DNA from: an uncultured Siphonobacter sp.
GTDB lineage: Bacteria; Bacteroidota; Bacteroidia; Cytophagales; Spirosomataceae
Assembly (NCBI GenBank): GCA_913775095.1
Contig: CAJYIW010000001.1
Coordinates: 62,001 to 126,000, forward strand
DNA length: 64,000 nt
Reading direction: 5' to 3'
The position numbers and the translations under genes were made by a program. The notes below the pieces were generated by a model. That model had not been told where the DNA came from. It was given only the letters and a program-made list of their open reading frames with translations, and made no database searches. Below are positions 43,162 through 51,423 of the stretch, piece by piece (position 1 is the first letter of the stretch; each line of letters opens with the position of its first letter).

Positions 43162-43515
43162 CAGTGATGGAATCTCGGTGGACTAGGGGATTCAATTCTT
43201 ACATTTAATGTAATAACGTCTGAAAAGACATACTGTTTTTAGGAGGCAGATTTTTATAAAATCACTCAATAGCCTCAGTATTGTATCGCAGCTTTTGGTC
43301 CGATCTGACAGTCCTTTCCCCAGGGATTCATTAGTTCCATGAGCAATCTTATAATAGGTTTACTTATCAAATAATTAATCAATTGTTTAATTACAAATAC
43401 TTAGTAATCAATAATTTACACTATACATCTAAAGTATATAAGAATAATAAAGCGGGGGTTCAGGCACTCAAGCTGCCAAATCGTGGTTACCTTTGCGAAA
43501 CCATCCTTACCTGTC
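43162..43515. other. Divergent intergenic region with a 15-base palindrome
   Basis: 354 bases between the kinase and the small lipoprotein gene. TTACATT-T-AATGTAA (43199-43213) lies 38-52 bases upstream of the kinase start and could be an operator. The rest is AT-rich (43370-43450) with no gene. Confidence 0.4.
43488..43495 (+). promoter_or_regulatory. -7 promoter box of the small lipoprotein gene
   Basis: TACCTTTG, an exact match, 20 bases before the ATG at 43516. No TTTG at the -33 distance. Confidence 0.45.
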
Positions 43516-43905
43516 ATGAAACGATCCTTTCTACTGCTTTCTTTCCTTTCTCTGCTTTCAGCCTGTACTCCCGAAGACGATGATCTGGCGAAAAAGGTGG
43601 AGGGGATCTATGCGACCACCAGCATAACGACCAACGGAAAGGCGATCGTGCTTCCTCAGGGAGAGGACCGAAAATCCATCGCTCTGCAAGCTACCGATGC
43701 GACTCACGTAAAAGTGCTGGCGGAAATGGATTCGCTCAGCGGTATCCCTTCTTTTGAAACTACGGCAAAATTGTCCAGCGGAGGACAGGGGATCACGCTG
43801 ATCATGGAAGGCGAAAACGTCGCAACCATTCATCAGGGCAAGATGCGGATGTATTTCATTAAACGGGACAATACGCTGGTACAAATTGATGCAGTGCTGG
43901 AGTAA
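43516..43905 (+). CDS. Small predicted lipoprotein of unknown function
   Basis: 129 residues from the ATG at 43516, chosen because the lipoprotein signal starts there (MKRSFLLLSFLSLLSAC, Cys17) and a -7 box lies just upstream. The mature part looks like a small beta-barrel or beta-sandwich: KKVEGIYATTSITTNGKAIVLP at the start and GITLIMEGENVATIHQGKMRMYFIKR near the end. No family recognised with confidence. The ApbE gene starts 247 bases downstream on the same strand; no terminator was seen between them. Confidence 0.7.
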   Translation: MKRSFLLLSFLSLLSACTPEDDDLAKKVEGIYATTSITTNGKAIVLPQGEDRKSIALQATDATHVKVLAEMDSLSGIPSFETTAKLSSGGQGITLIMEGENVATIHQGKMRMYFIKRDNTLVQIDAVLE

Positions 43906-44152
43906 GGTCCTGAGGGTCGTTGCTCGATTTCAGAATTCAACCCGGTGAGTTAAAACTTTGCCCGACCTCTTTCAAAAAGGTTGTGACGGTTATTCAGGTC
44001 AGCCCTTTTACTTTATTTGGTCTACCTCCTCTCCCTGCTTCAGACCGGTCCCTTCTATTTTCGTCATCTGATGGTGAGTATAAAAGTCATGAAACTTGCT
44101 ATTCCTATCGGATGGATTCCATCCCCAGCCGCTTTTGAATAACGCTTAGTCG

Positions 44153-45175
44153 ATGAAAGGTACCGGAAAAATCAAGTCTGTTTTAATAGGATTAGCCGTG
44201 TTGCTGGTGACGGCGGGGAGTAAAACCTTACCTCCCCTGACGGTTCATCGCATTCAGGGCATTGCTCAGGGCACTACGTATAGCCTGGCCTATTACGATT
44301 CCCGGGAGTCGGTTCATCAAACGCAGATTGACAGCATTTTTCATCGGCTGGATCAATCCCTTTCCATTTACGTGCCCCAATCGCTCATCAGCCAGTTCAA
44401 TCGTTCGCCGCAGGGCATACAGATGGACGAGCACCTGAAGCAGGTGGTCGAAAAATCCCTGCAAATTACCCGAACTACTGACGGAGTTTTTGATATTACA
44501 GTGTATCCTCTGGTGAAAGCCTGGGGCTTCGGAGCCAAAAAAGTCAGCACCCTCCCCGATTCCGGTCAGATCCGATCGCTGCTTGCCTGCGTAGGCCCCG
44601 ATAAAATCAGCCTGCATAACCAGCAATTGACCAAACGTCAACCCTGCGTGGAAATCGACGTGAATGGCATTGCTCAGGGCTATAGCGTAGATGTAATCGC
44701 CAATTTTCTGGAAGACCGTGGCATAACCAATTACATTGTTGAAGTGGGCGGAGAAATCCGGGTGAAGGGTAAAAAGTATCCGGAACATACGCTGATGACC
44801 ATTGGCATTGAAAAACCCAATGCCGACGAGCTGAACCCGGAAGCCGTCCAGCAGCTGATTCAGATGGAACACGGAGCAGTTACTACTTCGGGCAATTACC
44901 GAAAATTCCGGCAGGTCAATGGTCAGCGGTTTTCACACATCATCGACGCCAGAACGGGATTCACTTCTCAGAATGAACTCATCAGCGTAACGGTGGTAGC
45001 CCCCGATGCCATTACCGCCGACGGATACGATAACGCCCTGCTCTCCATGGGACTTCAACCGGCCCTTTCTTTCCTCAGACAACATCCGGAGTTACAGGCT
45101 TATTTCATTTATCAGAAACCCGGCGGAGCCATCGCGGATACGGCTACTACTGGTTTTTACCAGCTGATGCGGTAA
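44153..45175 (+). CDS. FAD:protein FMN transferase (ApbE family)
   Basis: 340 residues with an N-terminal hydrophobic export segment (SVLIGLAVLLVTAGS). Family landmarks: IQGIAQGTTYSLAYYD (34-49), the ISQFNRS segment at about 79-85, DGVFDITVYPLVKAWGFG at about 111-128, CVEIDVNGIAQGYSVD at about 163-178, and HGAVTTSGNYRKF...GQRFSHIIDARTG at about 241-271 (the HIIDxRTG motif that binds FAD and metal). ApbE attaches FMN covalently to threonine in periplasmic subunits such as NqrC or RnfG, or other FMN-binding proteins. No flavoprotein substrate is encoded next to it. Confidence 0.94.
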   Translation: MKGTGKIKSVLIGLAVLLVTAGSKTLPPLTVHRIQGIAQGTTYSLAYYDSRESVHQTQIDSIFHRLDQSLSIYVPQSLISQFNRSPQGIQMDEHLKQVVEKSLQITRTTDGVFDITVYPLVKAWGFGAKKVSTLPDSGQIRSLLACVGPDKISLHNQQLTKRQPCVEIDVNGIAQGYSVDVIANFLEDRGITNYIVEVGGEIRVKGKKYPEHTLMTIGIEKPNADELNPEAVQQLIQMEHGAVTTSGNYRKFRQVNGQRFSHIIDARTGFTSQNELISVTVVAPDAITADGYDNALLSMGLQPALSFLRQHPELQAYFIYQKPGGAIADTATTGFYQLMR

Positions 45176-45308
45176 GAAACAGGAAGCCAGAACCGGGGTA
45201 AAGCCCTGCATCTTTTGATTCAGCAATCCCGGGCACTTCCGGGCCGCAGGAATAGAATTTCCCGTTTCTGATAAAATATAGGCTATATTTACCCCTTAGG
45301 AACTCCGT

Positions 45309-46940
45309 ATGTACCTGAGTAATACCTGTATGTCATCTATCGTTCATTTCAGTACCTATCCTTTTCTTTACTTTTTCTTAGGGTATTCACTTGCCGCCCT
45401 GCTGGGCCTGCTCACGCTTCGGCGTCAACCTGTTTTTTCGCTATTTCTCCTGCTGGCCCTGTCGCTGTTGCTATACATGCGGTTACCCGTCATTTTCTAC
45501 AATCGGGAACTGAATGTGGATGAAGGCCAGATGCTTACCCAGGCCATGACGCTATTAAAAGACCCGGTGTACTGGCGTTCGGTCGATGGAACCACGGGTG
45601 GACCGCTGGGTAGTTATTTTCTGCTGATTCCGGGTTTATTACTGGGGAATTTCAGTTACATGACCGGGCATCTGGGGGCCGTGCTTCTGATCGGAACCAC
45701 GATTGTGTTTCTTACGCTGGCCCTGAAAAACTGGTTCGGAACCCGCGTCGCTCAGTTGATTGCTCTGCCGGTTCTGCTGTTTTACGCCTTTACCCAGTAC
45801 GGCGATTTCGTTCACTATTCCAGCGAACTCGTGCCGGTCACACTGCTTTCCATCCTTGTCTATCTGCTTTCCAAACCTGCCTTTTTAACGAACGCCGGAG
45901 CCGCTGTTGCGTTTGGTGTGTTGTGTCTGGCGATGCCCTTTGGGAAGATTCAGAGTCTGCCTCTACTGGCGGCCTGCCTGGGCTATTACCTGTATCTGGT
46001 GGTGGTGAATAAAGCTTATAAATCCCTTGTCCTTGCCATTGCTTCCGGAATAACAGCCTTAGGTCTTCTGATACTGGTGTTATGGTTGAACGACGTGCTG
46101 GATGATTTTCTATTTTACTACATCAACGCTAACTTCAACTACGGAGACGGTGGTAACTGGGGGCAGAATCTACTGAAACTTCCCGCACAGTTCAGCGTTG
46201 GCTTTGATTATAGTTTGGTTATCCTGCCTCTGATTATCTGTAGCCTCCTGGTAGCCCTGAACCGGGGCAAACTCCGATCGGACCTGTTCTTGTTCTCACT
46301 GGGTTTGCTGGTGATGGGCATACTGGCCGTATCCCGAACGGGGACGGGCTATACCCATTACCTGTTCTTCCTGGTGATTCCGTTCGCCTTGCTCAGTGCC
46401 ACGTTACTGGCCGCGGTGGGTTCCCTGCACTGGTCAGGTGCTCTGGCTCTGACCGGAACATCCTTAGTAACCCTTGGGATATTAACGTTGGTGCACGTGA
46501 AGAAAGAGCATATGTTAAATCATTACTCCTCAACGCCGACCTTTAACCGGACCTTTCCCATATCACCCGTAGGAGAAATCATTGATTCCTATAAACAACC
46601 CGGCGATGATCTGGTCGTCTGGGGCTGGAACTGCCAGTATTACGTAGAGACCCAAATGCCGCAGGGAGTAGCGGAAAATCATACCATCCGCTCGTCTTTC
46701 GATCACCCCTTACGGGACGAGTATCAGGAGCGATTCATGGAAAACATGCAACGAAATCATCCGGCCGTCTTCGTCGATGCCGTTGGAAAAACGAGTTTCT
46801 GGATGCAGGATCCCGCCACGCAGAGTTATGAGAGTTTTCCTGCCCTGAAAAACTACATTAATCAGGGGTATCGATTGGTCAGTAACGACCACGACGTTCG
46901 CATTTTTGTGCGTAACGATCGTCTTCAAACCACTCACTAG
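45309..46940 (+). CDS. Multi-pass membrane protein of the GT39/PMT-like glycosyltransferase group
   Basis: 543 residues with about 11 predicted membrane segments and a C-terminal periplasmic domain of about 120 residues. The first extracytoplasmic loop has ELNVDEGQML at about 69-78, where the Asp-Glu pair sits as in ArnT/PMT-type (GT-C) enzymes that use a polyprenyl-phosphate sugar. The YTHYLFFLVIPFALL segment near 352 and the last domain (GDDLVVWGWNCQYYVETQMP) are seen in bacterial members of unknown acceptor. An internal ATG at 45330 would trim seven residues. No lipid-A or O-antigen gene is nearby. A hairpin separates it from the convergent Hsp70 gene. Confidence 0.72.
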   Translation: MYLSNTCMSSIVHFSTYPFLYFFLGYSLAALLGLLTLRRQPVFSLFLLLALSLLLYMRLPVIFYNRELNVDEGQMLTQAMTLLKDPVYWRSVDGTTGGPLGSYFLLIPGLLLGNFSYMTGHLGAVLLIGTTIVFLTLALKNWFGTRVAQLIALPVLLFYAFTQYGDFVHYSSELVPVTLLSILVYLLSKPAFLTNAGAAVAFGVLCLAMPFGKIQSLPLLAACLGYYLYLVVVNKAYKSLVLAIASGITALGLLILVLWLNDVLDDFLFYYINANFNYGDGGNWGQNLLKLPAQFSVGFDYSLVILPLIICSLLVALNRGKLRSDLFLFSLGLLVMGILAVSRTGTGYTHYLFFLVIPFALLSATLLAAVGSLHWSGALALTGTSLVTLGILTLVHVKKEHMLNHYSSTPTFNRTFPISPVGEIIDSYKQPGDDLVVWGWNCQYYVETQMPQGVAENHTIRSSFDHPLRDEYQERFMENMQRNHPAVFVDAVGKTSFWMQDPATQSYESFPALKNYINQGYRLVSNDHDVRIFVRNDRLQTTH

Positions 46941-46953
46941 ATCGTCCAGCATT

Positions 46954-47002
46954 TATACAGCAAGAGGACCTGCCGATGTACGGCAGGTCCTCTTGCTGTA
47001 TA
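46954..47002. terminator. Perfect 22-bp hairpin between convergent genes
   Basis: Arms 46954-46975 and 46981-47002 are exact reverse complements with an ATGTA loop. The stem core is GC-rich (AGGACCTGCCG). There is no T run, so termination may depend on stem strength or the hairpin may protect 3' ends. Confidence 0.7.
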
Positions 47003-47017
47003 GAAAGCATCAATGCT

Positions 47018-48274
47018 TTACCCGAACTTATACTTGCTGTCGAAAGCCAGTCCCAGTCCTACGCTGGAAAGTTTGTTTTCATCGGCAATTTCAGCATTGG
47101 GAAACAGTTGACGGAATGTTTGCTGAACGGCAGGAACTTCCGTGGAACCACCCGTCAGAATAACCAGATCAATGGCGGAAGCCGTTACGCCAGCCTGTAA
47201 CAGACATTCCTGAGCAGAAACCGTGATTTTCTGAATATCACCGGAAATCGCTCCCTCAAAAGACGTTCGCTGCGTGGTGACGTGAAAGCCCGTCTCCAGA
47301 AAGTCGAACGGCATGATGTGCTCCGTTTGAGAAGTTAACTCAATTTTCGCTTCTTCAGCAGCGGCCAGCAGCGTGTGTCCGGACTCCTGCTCCAGTACCT
47401 TCAGCAGACGACCGTAGCGGGTTTTATCGTGCGATTGTCCCAGCGTATTACGAACCTGCATGATGGTTCGTGGGGTGTAAAGGAAGTTCACTTTACTCCA
47501 CTCCGACAAATCATGAAAGGGTTTCAGGGGTACGTCCAGTCGGTTGGGGCCGAACGTTGTTTTATAGCCAATCTCGGGCATGATCTCCGACAGACTCAGG
47601 GCCTTATCGAAATCATTACCCCCCACCCGGACCCCGGTGTTGGCAAGGATATCCGACGATCGATCCGTTTTGGAGAGGTATTTACTGGAAAGTCGGATGA
47701 CCGTAAAATCGGAAGTACCGCCTCCCAGATCCACCACCAGAGCCAGCTTTTCGCCGGAAATGTTTACTTCGTGAGCAAAGGCTGCAGCGATGGGTTCGTA
47801 TTGAAATTCAACCATTTCAAAGCCAATGCTGCGGGCAATGGCCTCCAGCTCGGCCTGAGCCTGCCGGTCCGAAGCGGGATCCTGATCGACGAAGTGGACG
47901 GGACGACCCATCACTACTTTCGTCAAGGGCACGCCCGCCTGCTGATCGGCTTTGTTTTTTAACTGAACAATAAACGAAGCAATGATTTCGGAGAAATTCA
48001 TGAAACGACCGTGTACGAAAGTGCCCTGCTTCATGATGGGAGTTCCCAGAATCCGTTTGAGGCTTCGCATGAAGCGTCCCTCTTCTCGACCTAAAAACTG
48101 CTGAACGGCCGTACGGCCGTAAAAGGTTTTCTGTACTTTTCGATTGAAAAATAAAGCACTCGGAATGGTTACCGAGTCTTCTTCCACCGGTACCAGTTTT
48201 ATATCATTATTCGCCGCCAGGGCAATGCTGGAGTTCGACGTACCGAAATCAATTCCGCAGGAAAGGGAAGCCAT
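47018..48274 (-). CDS. Hsp70-family chaperone-like protein (YegD-like)
   Basis: 418 residues, so only the actin-like ATPase domain and no DnaK peptide-binding domain. Phosphate-1 motif GIDFGTSNSSIAL at 7-19, phosphate-2 LVVDLGGGTSDFTV at about 194-207 and adenosine motif VILTGGSTEVP at about 379-389 are all present. It matches E. coli YegD-like proteins in length and in the SLKRILG and VVMGRP segments. Role is unclear; it may act without a J-protein. The gene is monocistronic and convergent with the membrane glycosyltransferase-like gene. Confidence 0.9.
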   Translation of the reverse strand: MASLSCGIDFGTSNSSIALAANNDIKLVPVEEDSVTIPSALFFNRKVQKTFYGRTAVQQFLGREEGRFMRSLKRILGTPIMKQGTFVHGRFMNFSEIIASFIVQLKNKADQQAGVPLTKVVMGRPVHFVDQDPASDRQAQAELEAIARSIGFEMVEFQYEPIAAAFAHEVNISGEKLALVVDLGGGTSDFTVIRLSSKYLSKTDRSSDILANTGVRVGGNDFDKALSLSEIMPEIGYKTTFGPNRLDVPLKPFHDLSEWSKVNFLYTPRTIMQVRNTLGQSHDKTRYGRLLKVLEQESGHTLLAAAEEAKIELTSQTEHIMPFDFLETGFHVTTQRTSFEGAISGDIQKITVSAQECLLQAGVTASAIDLVILTGGSTEVPAVQQTFRQLFPNAEIADENKLSSVGLGLAFDSKYKFG

Positions 48275-48400
48275 CTTTTCGTTTATTCACTGATGCCCGC
48301 AGGTAGATTCCAGCATGGGATTGCTTGGTCAGTCTGCGGTAAATCTGTTTTGCAAAAGGAGAAAACTCGCAAGATAGCTCTTTTTGACCTATTACAGCAT

Positions 48401-49378
48401 TTATACCAACTGATTTCTTAAAGATCTTCCCACCTTGAAATCCTGCAGACTCTCCATCGTTACGGAGGCTATTTCCGTTAAGGCTTCCTGCGTCAGAAAA
48501 GCCTGATGAGCGGTGATTAATACATTGGGAAAGCTCATCAACCGGCCAATCAACTCATCCTGAATAATTTGCTCGGACCAGTCTCTGAAAAACAGGTGTT
48601 CTTCCTGTTCGTACACATCAATCCCCAGATACCCGATTTGTCCCGTCTTCAGGGCCTGAATGACATCGCGGGTATGCACCAGACCGCCCCGGCTGGTGTT
48701 AATGAGCATCACGCCGGGTTTCATCCGTTTCAGGGTTTCTTCCCGAATGAGGTATTTCGTGGACTCGTGGAGAGGACAGTGCAGCGAAATGATGTCAGCT
48801 TCTCCCCATACGTTTTCCAGTTCCCGGTATTCGGCGAAGGGTAAGTCAGGGTTTGGAGACAGATCGTACGCCAGCACCTTACAACCCAGGGCGTGAATAA
48901 TCCGGGCGAAAGCCGCACCAATGTTGCCCGTACCGATCACCCCGACGGTTTTGCCCGTTAGATTAAAACCCGTCAGTCGTTCCAGTGAAAAATTACCTTC
49001 CCGAACCCGGTTATAGGCCTTATGAGTTTTTCGATTCAGGGTAAGAATCAGAGCCAGAGCGTGTTCCGCAACGGCTTCGGGAGAATACGCGGGAACGCGA
49101 ACGATGGTAACGTTGCGTTGACGGGCCGCTTCCCGGTCAACATTATTGAATCCTGCACAACGCAGGGCGATCAGTTTAAGTCCTTTATCGGCCAGATGAT
49201 GGATGGTTTCCGCCGAGAGATCATCGTTAACGAAGACACAAATGGCTTCAAATCCTTCCGCCAGAATCCGCGTTTGCGGTTGCAGCGAAACTTCAAAATA
49301 GGTAATCTCAACTTCGGATGAATAATGATCAAACGATTCTTTGTCGTATGATTTGGTGCTGAAAAAGGCGATTTTCAT
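48401..49378 (-). CDS. D-2-hydroxyacid dehydrogenase (D-lactate dehydrogenase-like)
   Basis: 325 residues. NAD-binding motif GVIGTGNIG at 146-154 with Asp172 after beta-2. Catalytic Arg230 (NTSRGG), Glu259 (YEQEEHL) and His291 (ITAHQAF) are in place. The insertions HLFFRDWSEQIIQDELIGRLM and the opening KIAFFSTKSYDKESF match the fermentative D-lactate dehydrogenase (LdhA) group, which reduces pyruvate to D-lactate. The start is divergent from the TetR gene with about 150 bases between; the TetR operator lies in that interval but nearer the TetR side. Confidence 0.92.
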   Translation of the reverse strand: MKIAFFSTKSYDKESFDHYSSEVEITYFEVSLQPQTRILAEGFEAICVFVNDDLSAETIHHLADKGLKLIALRCAGFNNVDREAARQRNVTIVRVPAYSPEAVAEHALALILTLNRKTHKAYNRVREGNFSLERLTGFNLTGKTVGVIGTGNIGAAFARIIHALGCKVLAYDLSPNPDLPFAEYRELENVWGEADIISLHCPLHESTKYLIREETLKRMKPGVMLINTSRGGLVHTRDVIQALKTGQIGYLGIDVYEQEEHLFFRDWSEQIIQDELIGRLMSFPNVLITAHQAFLTQEALTEIASVTMESLQDFKVGRSLRNQLV

Positions 49379-49469
49379 TAATGCAGAACGAATAGGGTTG
49401 ACACGTAATGGAATTTCTGCAATCTATAAAACATCCGACCAGCCCCCGCCCGGGTTTTGTAGAAATTAA

Positions 49470-49501
49470 TTTGTCATTAAACCTACCAATCCGTATGTTT
49501 G
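49470..49501 (+). promoter_or_regulatory. Promoter of the TetR operon
   Basis: TTTG at 49470-49473 and TATGTTTG at 49494-49501 with a 20-base spacer: a full match to the Bacteroidota promoter pattern. The predicted start of transcription falls just before the TetR-type operator at 49510. Confidence 0.8.
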
Positions 49502-49509
49502 CAAAAAAC

Positions 49510-49523
49510 ATACCAGATAGTAT
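49510..49523. promoter_or_regulatory. Operator 1, probable TetR autoregulation site
   Basis: ATACCAGATAGTAT, an imperfect palindrome of form ATACYA-NN-TRGTAT, embedded in AACATACC...AGTATTTT. It lies 3 bases before the TetR ATG and over the expected transcription start. The same motif recurs at 50134-50147. Confidence 0.7.
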
Positions 49524-49526
49524 TTT

Positions 49527-50114
49527 ATGTCTAAAGCGGCCCTTACCCGAATACACATCTTACAAAAAGCTTTTGACCTCATTTATCGTCAGGGTTTTCA
49601 GGCCACCAGCATTGATGAGATTATTGCGACCACCGAGCTGACGAAGGGGGCCTTTTTCTATCATTTTAAGAACAAGGATGAAATGGGTCTGGCCATGATC
49701 CGTGAGTTGCTGGCTCCGGCCATGCAAATTGCCCTTATTGAACCGCTGCAAAAAGCAGAAGATCCTTTAGATGCCATTTATGAAATGATGGAGTCTATTC
49801 TGCTGAAAGACTCTTTTTTTCTATCCAGTTACGGTTGCCCGGCGGTAAATCTCATCGATGAGATGTCGCCGGTAAACGAATCATTCCGGCTGGCCTTGCT
49901 GGAAATCATGATGGCCGGAAAAGAGGCCATGGAAGCAACCATTCAGCGGGGCATGGATCAGGGACGAATTCGCAAAGACGTCAAACCCAGTCAGGTTTCT
50001 GCCTTCGTTTTGATCGGGTATAGTGGCGTCAGAAACATGGGAAAACTCGTAGGTGCTGCCTGTTACCCCATCTATCTCCGGGAACTTCGCACTTATCTTC
50101 AAAACCTCGCTTAA
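49527..50114 (+). CDS. TetR/AcrR family transcriptional regulator
   Basis: 195 residues. The helix-turn-helix is at about 8-52: RIHILQKAFDLIYRQGFQATSIDEIIATTELTKGAFFYHFKNKDEM, close to the family consensus. The C-terminal ligand domain includes SSYGCPAVNLIDEMSPV (about 99-115), with the GCP segment common in regulators responding to reactive electrophiles or quinone-like compounds, although the ligand is unknown. Its own promoter is covered by operator 1, and operator 2 precedes the rhodanese gene 50 bases downstream, so it should repress both itself and the following genes. Confidence 0.93.
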   Translation: MSKAALTRIHILQKAFDLIYRQGFQATSIDEIIATTELTKGAFFYHFKNKDEMGLAMIRELLAPAMQIALIEPLQKAEDPLDAIYEMMESILLKDSFFLSSYGCPAVNLIDEMSPVNESFRLALLEIMMAGKEAMEATIQRGMDQGRIRKDVKPSQVSAFVLIGYSGVRNMGKLVGAACYPIYLRELRTYLQNLA

Positions 50115-50133
50115 AAAATTTTACGCCAAAAAC

Positions 50134-50147
50134 ATACCATTTAGTAT
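50134..50147. promoter_or_regulatory. Operator 2, probable TetR site before the rhodanese gene
   Basis: ATACCATTTAGTAT, same ATACYA-NN-TRGTAT form as operator 1 and in the same AACATACC...AGTATTTT frame, 16 bases before the rhodanese ATG. No clear -7/-33 pair precedes it. Confidence 0.68.
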
Positions 50148-50163
50148 TTTTAAAAGCTTATTA

Positions 50164-50523
50164 ATGAAATACTTTCTCATTACCCTGGGAGCAGCGGCGT
50201 TGGCTTACGGTTTATATAAAGCCTACAGCCGATGGCATCAGGAGAAAAACCTTCGGGAAATCCTGGGCCGTGGTGCCATTCTTCTCGACGTTCGCACCGC
50301 CCCTGAGTTTGAGTCGGGGCATTTGCCCGGTGCTCTTTCCGTCTCGCTCGGCACCATCCGGGAGGCTGTTCTTCCATTCGATACCGACAGGCCCGTCGTT
50401 ACCTACTGTTCGCACGGGCTACGAAGCATCAAAGCCGCTGCAATTCTGAAAAGCAGAGGGTTTACTCAGGTGTACAATGGTGGAGCCATGAATGATCTGC
50501 AAGACCAGTTACCCATCCCCTAA
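50164..50523 (+). CDS. Membrane-anchored rhodanese-like sulfurtransferase
   Basis: 119 residues from the ATG at 50164, which follows operator 2. An N-terminal membrane anchor (YFLITLGAAALAYGLYKAY) precedes a single rhodanese domain: ILLDVRTAPEFESGHLPGALSV (39-60) and the active loop CSHGLRS with Cys82. Six-residue loops of the CxxGxR type carry persulfide in sulfurtransferases. The domain could lie on either side of the inner membrane. Two small membrane proteins follow in the same direction with 10- and 5-base gaps, forming one operon under TetR control. Confidence 0.9.
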   Translation: MKYFLITLGAAALAYGLYKAYSRWHQEKNLREILGRGAILLDVRTAPEFESGHLPGALSVSLGTIREAVLPFDTDRPVVTYCSHGLRSIKAAAILKSRGFTQVYNGGAMNDLQDQLPIP

Positions 50524-50533
50524 TCTTTCGCCA

Positions 50534-50992
50534 ATGTATCCTTATTTATTACTTTTTCATTCGCTGGTTCGCTGGCTGGTCGTAGGTAGTGTGCTGGTAG
50601 CTTTGTTCCGGGGTTTTCGGGGCTGGCTGGGTCAGAAGCCTTTTACCGGATTCGATAATACCCTTCGCCACACCACGGCAACCATAGCCCATGTACAGCT
50701 CATGATCGGCTTTCTTCTGTACTTCAAAAGCCCCCTGGTGGCCTATTTCCATTCCAGTACCTTACCCGACGGGCAGGTTGGCGAAGCGGGGTTTTTCGGC
50801 TGGATTCATAGCAGCCTGATGACACTGGCCATTGTCCTGCTCACCATTGGATCTGCTCTGGCCAAACGTCAGGAATCGGATCAGGCGAAATTCAAAACCA
50901 TGACTCTCTGGTTTTTATTAGGCTTACTTATTATCTTCATCGCCATTCCCTGGCCTTTTTCCCCATGGGTTCAACGCCCCTATATTCGATAA
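50534..50992 (+). CDS. Four-helix membrane protein, possibly haem-binding
   Basis: 152 residues from the ATG at 50534 (the earlier in-frame start overlaps the rhodanese gene). Four membrane segments: about 5-24, 48-64, 91-109 and 124-140. Histidines lie within or at the edge of three of them (His9, His53, His92), the kind of spacing seen in small cytochrome b-like proteins; haem binding is inference. Opening YLLLFHSLVRWLVVGSVLVALFRGFRGW is conserved in Bacteroidota relatives. It lies in the TetR-rhodanese operon, 10 bases after the rhodanese stop. Confidence 0.7.
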   Translation: MYPYLLLFHSLVRWLVVGSVLVALFRGFRGWLGQKPFTGFDNTLRHTTATIAHVQLMIGFLLYFKSPLVAYFHSSTLPDGQVGEAGFFGWIHSSLMTLAIVLLTIGSALAKRQESDQAKFKTMTLWFLLGLLIIFIAIPWPFSPWVQRPYIR

Positions 50993-50997
50993 GTATC

Positions 50998-51315
50998 ATG
51001 CTTAAATTCATCACTACCAACATTGGCCGTTTACGCCTCATTTCCCTGCTGGAAGGCCTTTCGCTTCTGGCTTTAATTGGCATAGCCATGCCCGCGAAGT
51101 ACCTGTATCAGGACCCTACGCTGGTCAAAGCCATTGGTCCGGTTCACGGCATTCTCTTTCTGCTGTTCGTGATGAACACCATCAGTGTGGGAATTGAATA
51201 CCGCTGGAAGTTTACCCAAACAACCTGGAAAGTATTACTGGCCTGCATTATTCCCTTTGGAACATTTTACGTGGATCACAAGATCCTTTCACCCCTGCAG
51301 GAAGCTCATTCCTGA
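50998..51315 (+). CDS. DUF3817 family membrane protein
   Basis: 105 residues from the ATG at 50998, 5 bases after the previous stop. Three membrane segments are predicted (about 13-30, 46-64 and 76-93). The RLISLLEGLSLLALIGIAMPAKYL and AIGPVHGILFLLFV motifs mark DUF3817. The family has no assigned function. Last gene of the TetR operon; a clear terminator follows. Confidence 0.85.
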   Translation: MLKFITTNIGRLRLISLLEGLSLLALIGIAMPAKYLYQDPTLVKAIGPVHGILFLLFVMNTISVGIEYRWKFTQTTWKVLLACIIPFGTFYVDHKILSPLQEAHS

Positions 51316-51330
51316 ATAAGATTGGTTAAT

Positions 51331-51367
51331 GAAAGGCCGGAAGTGCATTCCGGCCTTTCGTTTTCTT
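51331..51367 (+). terminator. Rho-independent terminator of the TetR-rhodanese operon
   Basis: GAAAGGCCGGAA / TTCCGGCCTTTC perfect stem, five-base loop, followed by a T-rich tail (CGTTTTCTT). Confidence 0.88.
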
Positions 51368-51423
51368 ACAATTTAAAAACGCGATCCCGCCGGATTTTTG
51401 GGGTGTTCTAACAGAAACATCCT

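Noticed and set aside
43920-44138. 72-codon frame between the small lipoprotein and ApbE genes
   Set aside because: No start-site support, low-complexity composition and no family likeness.
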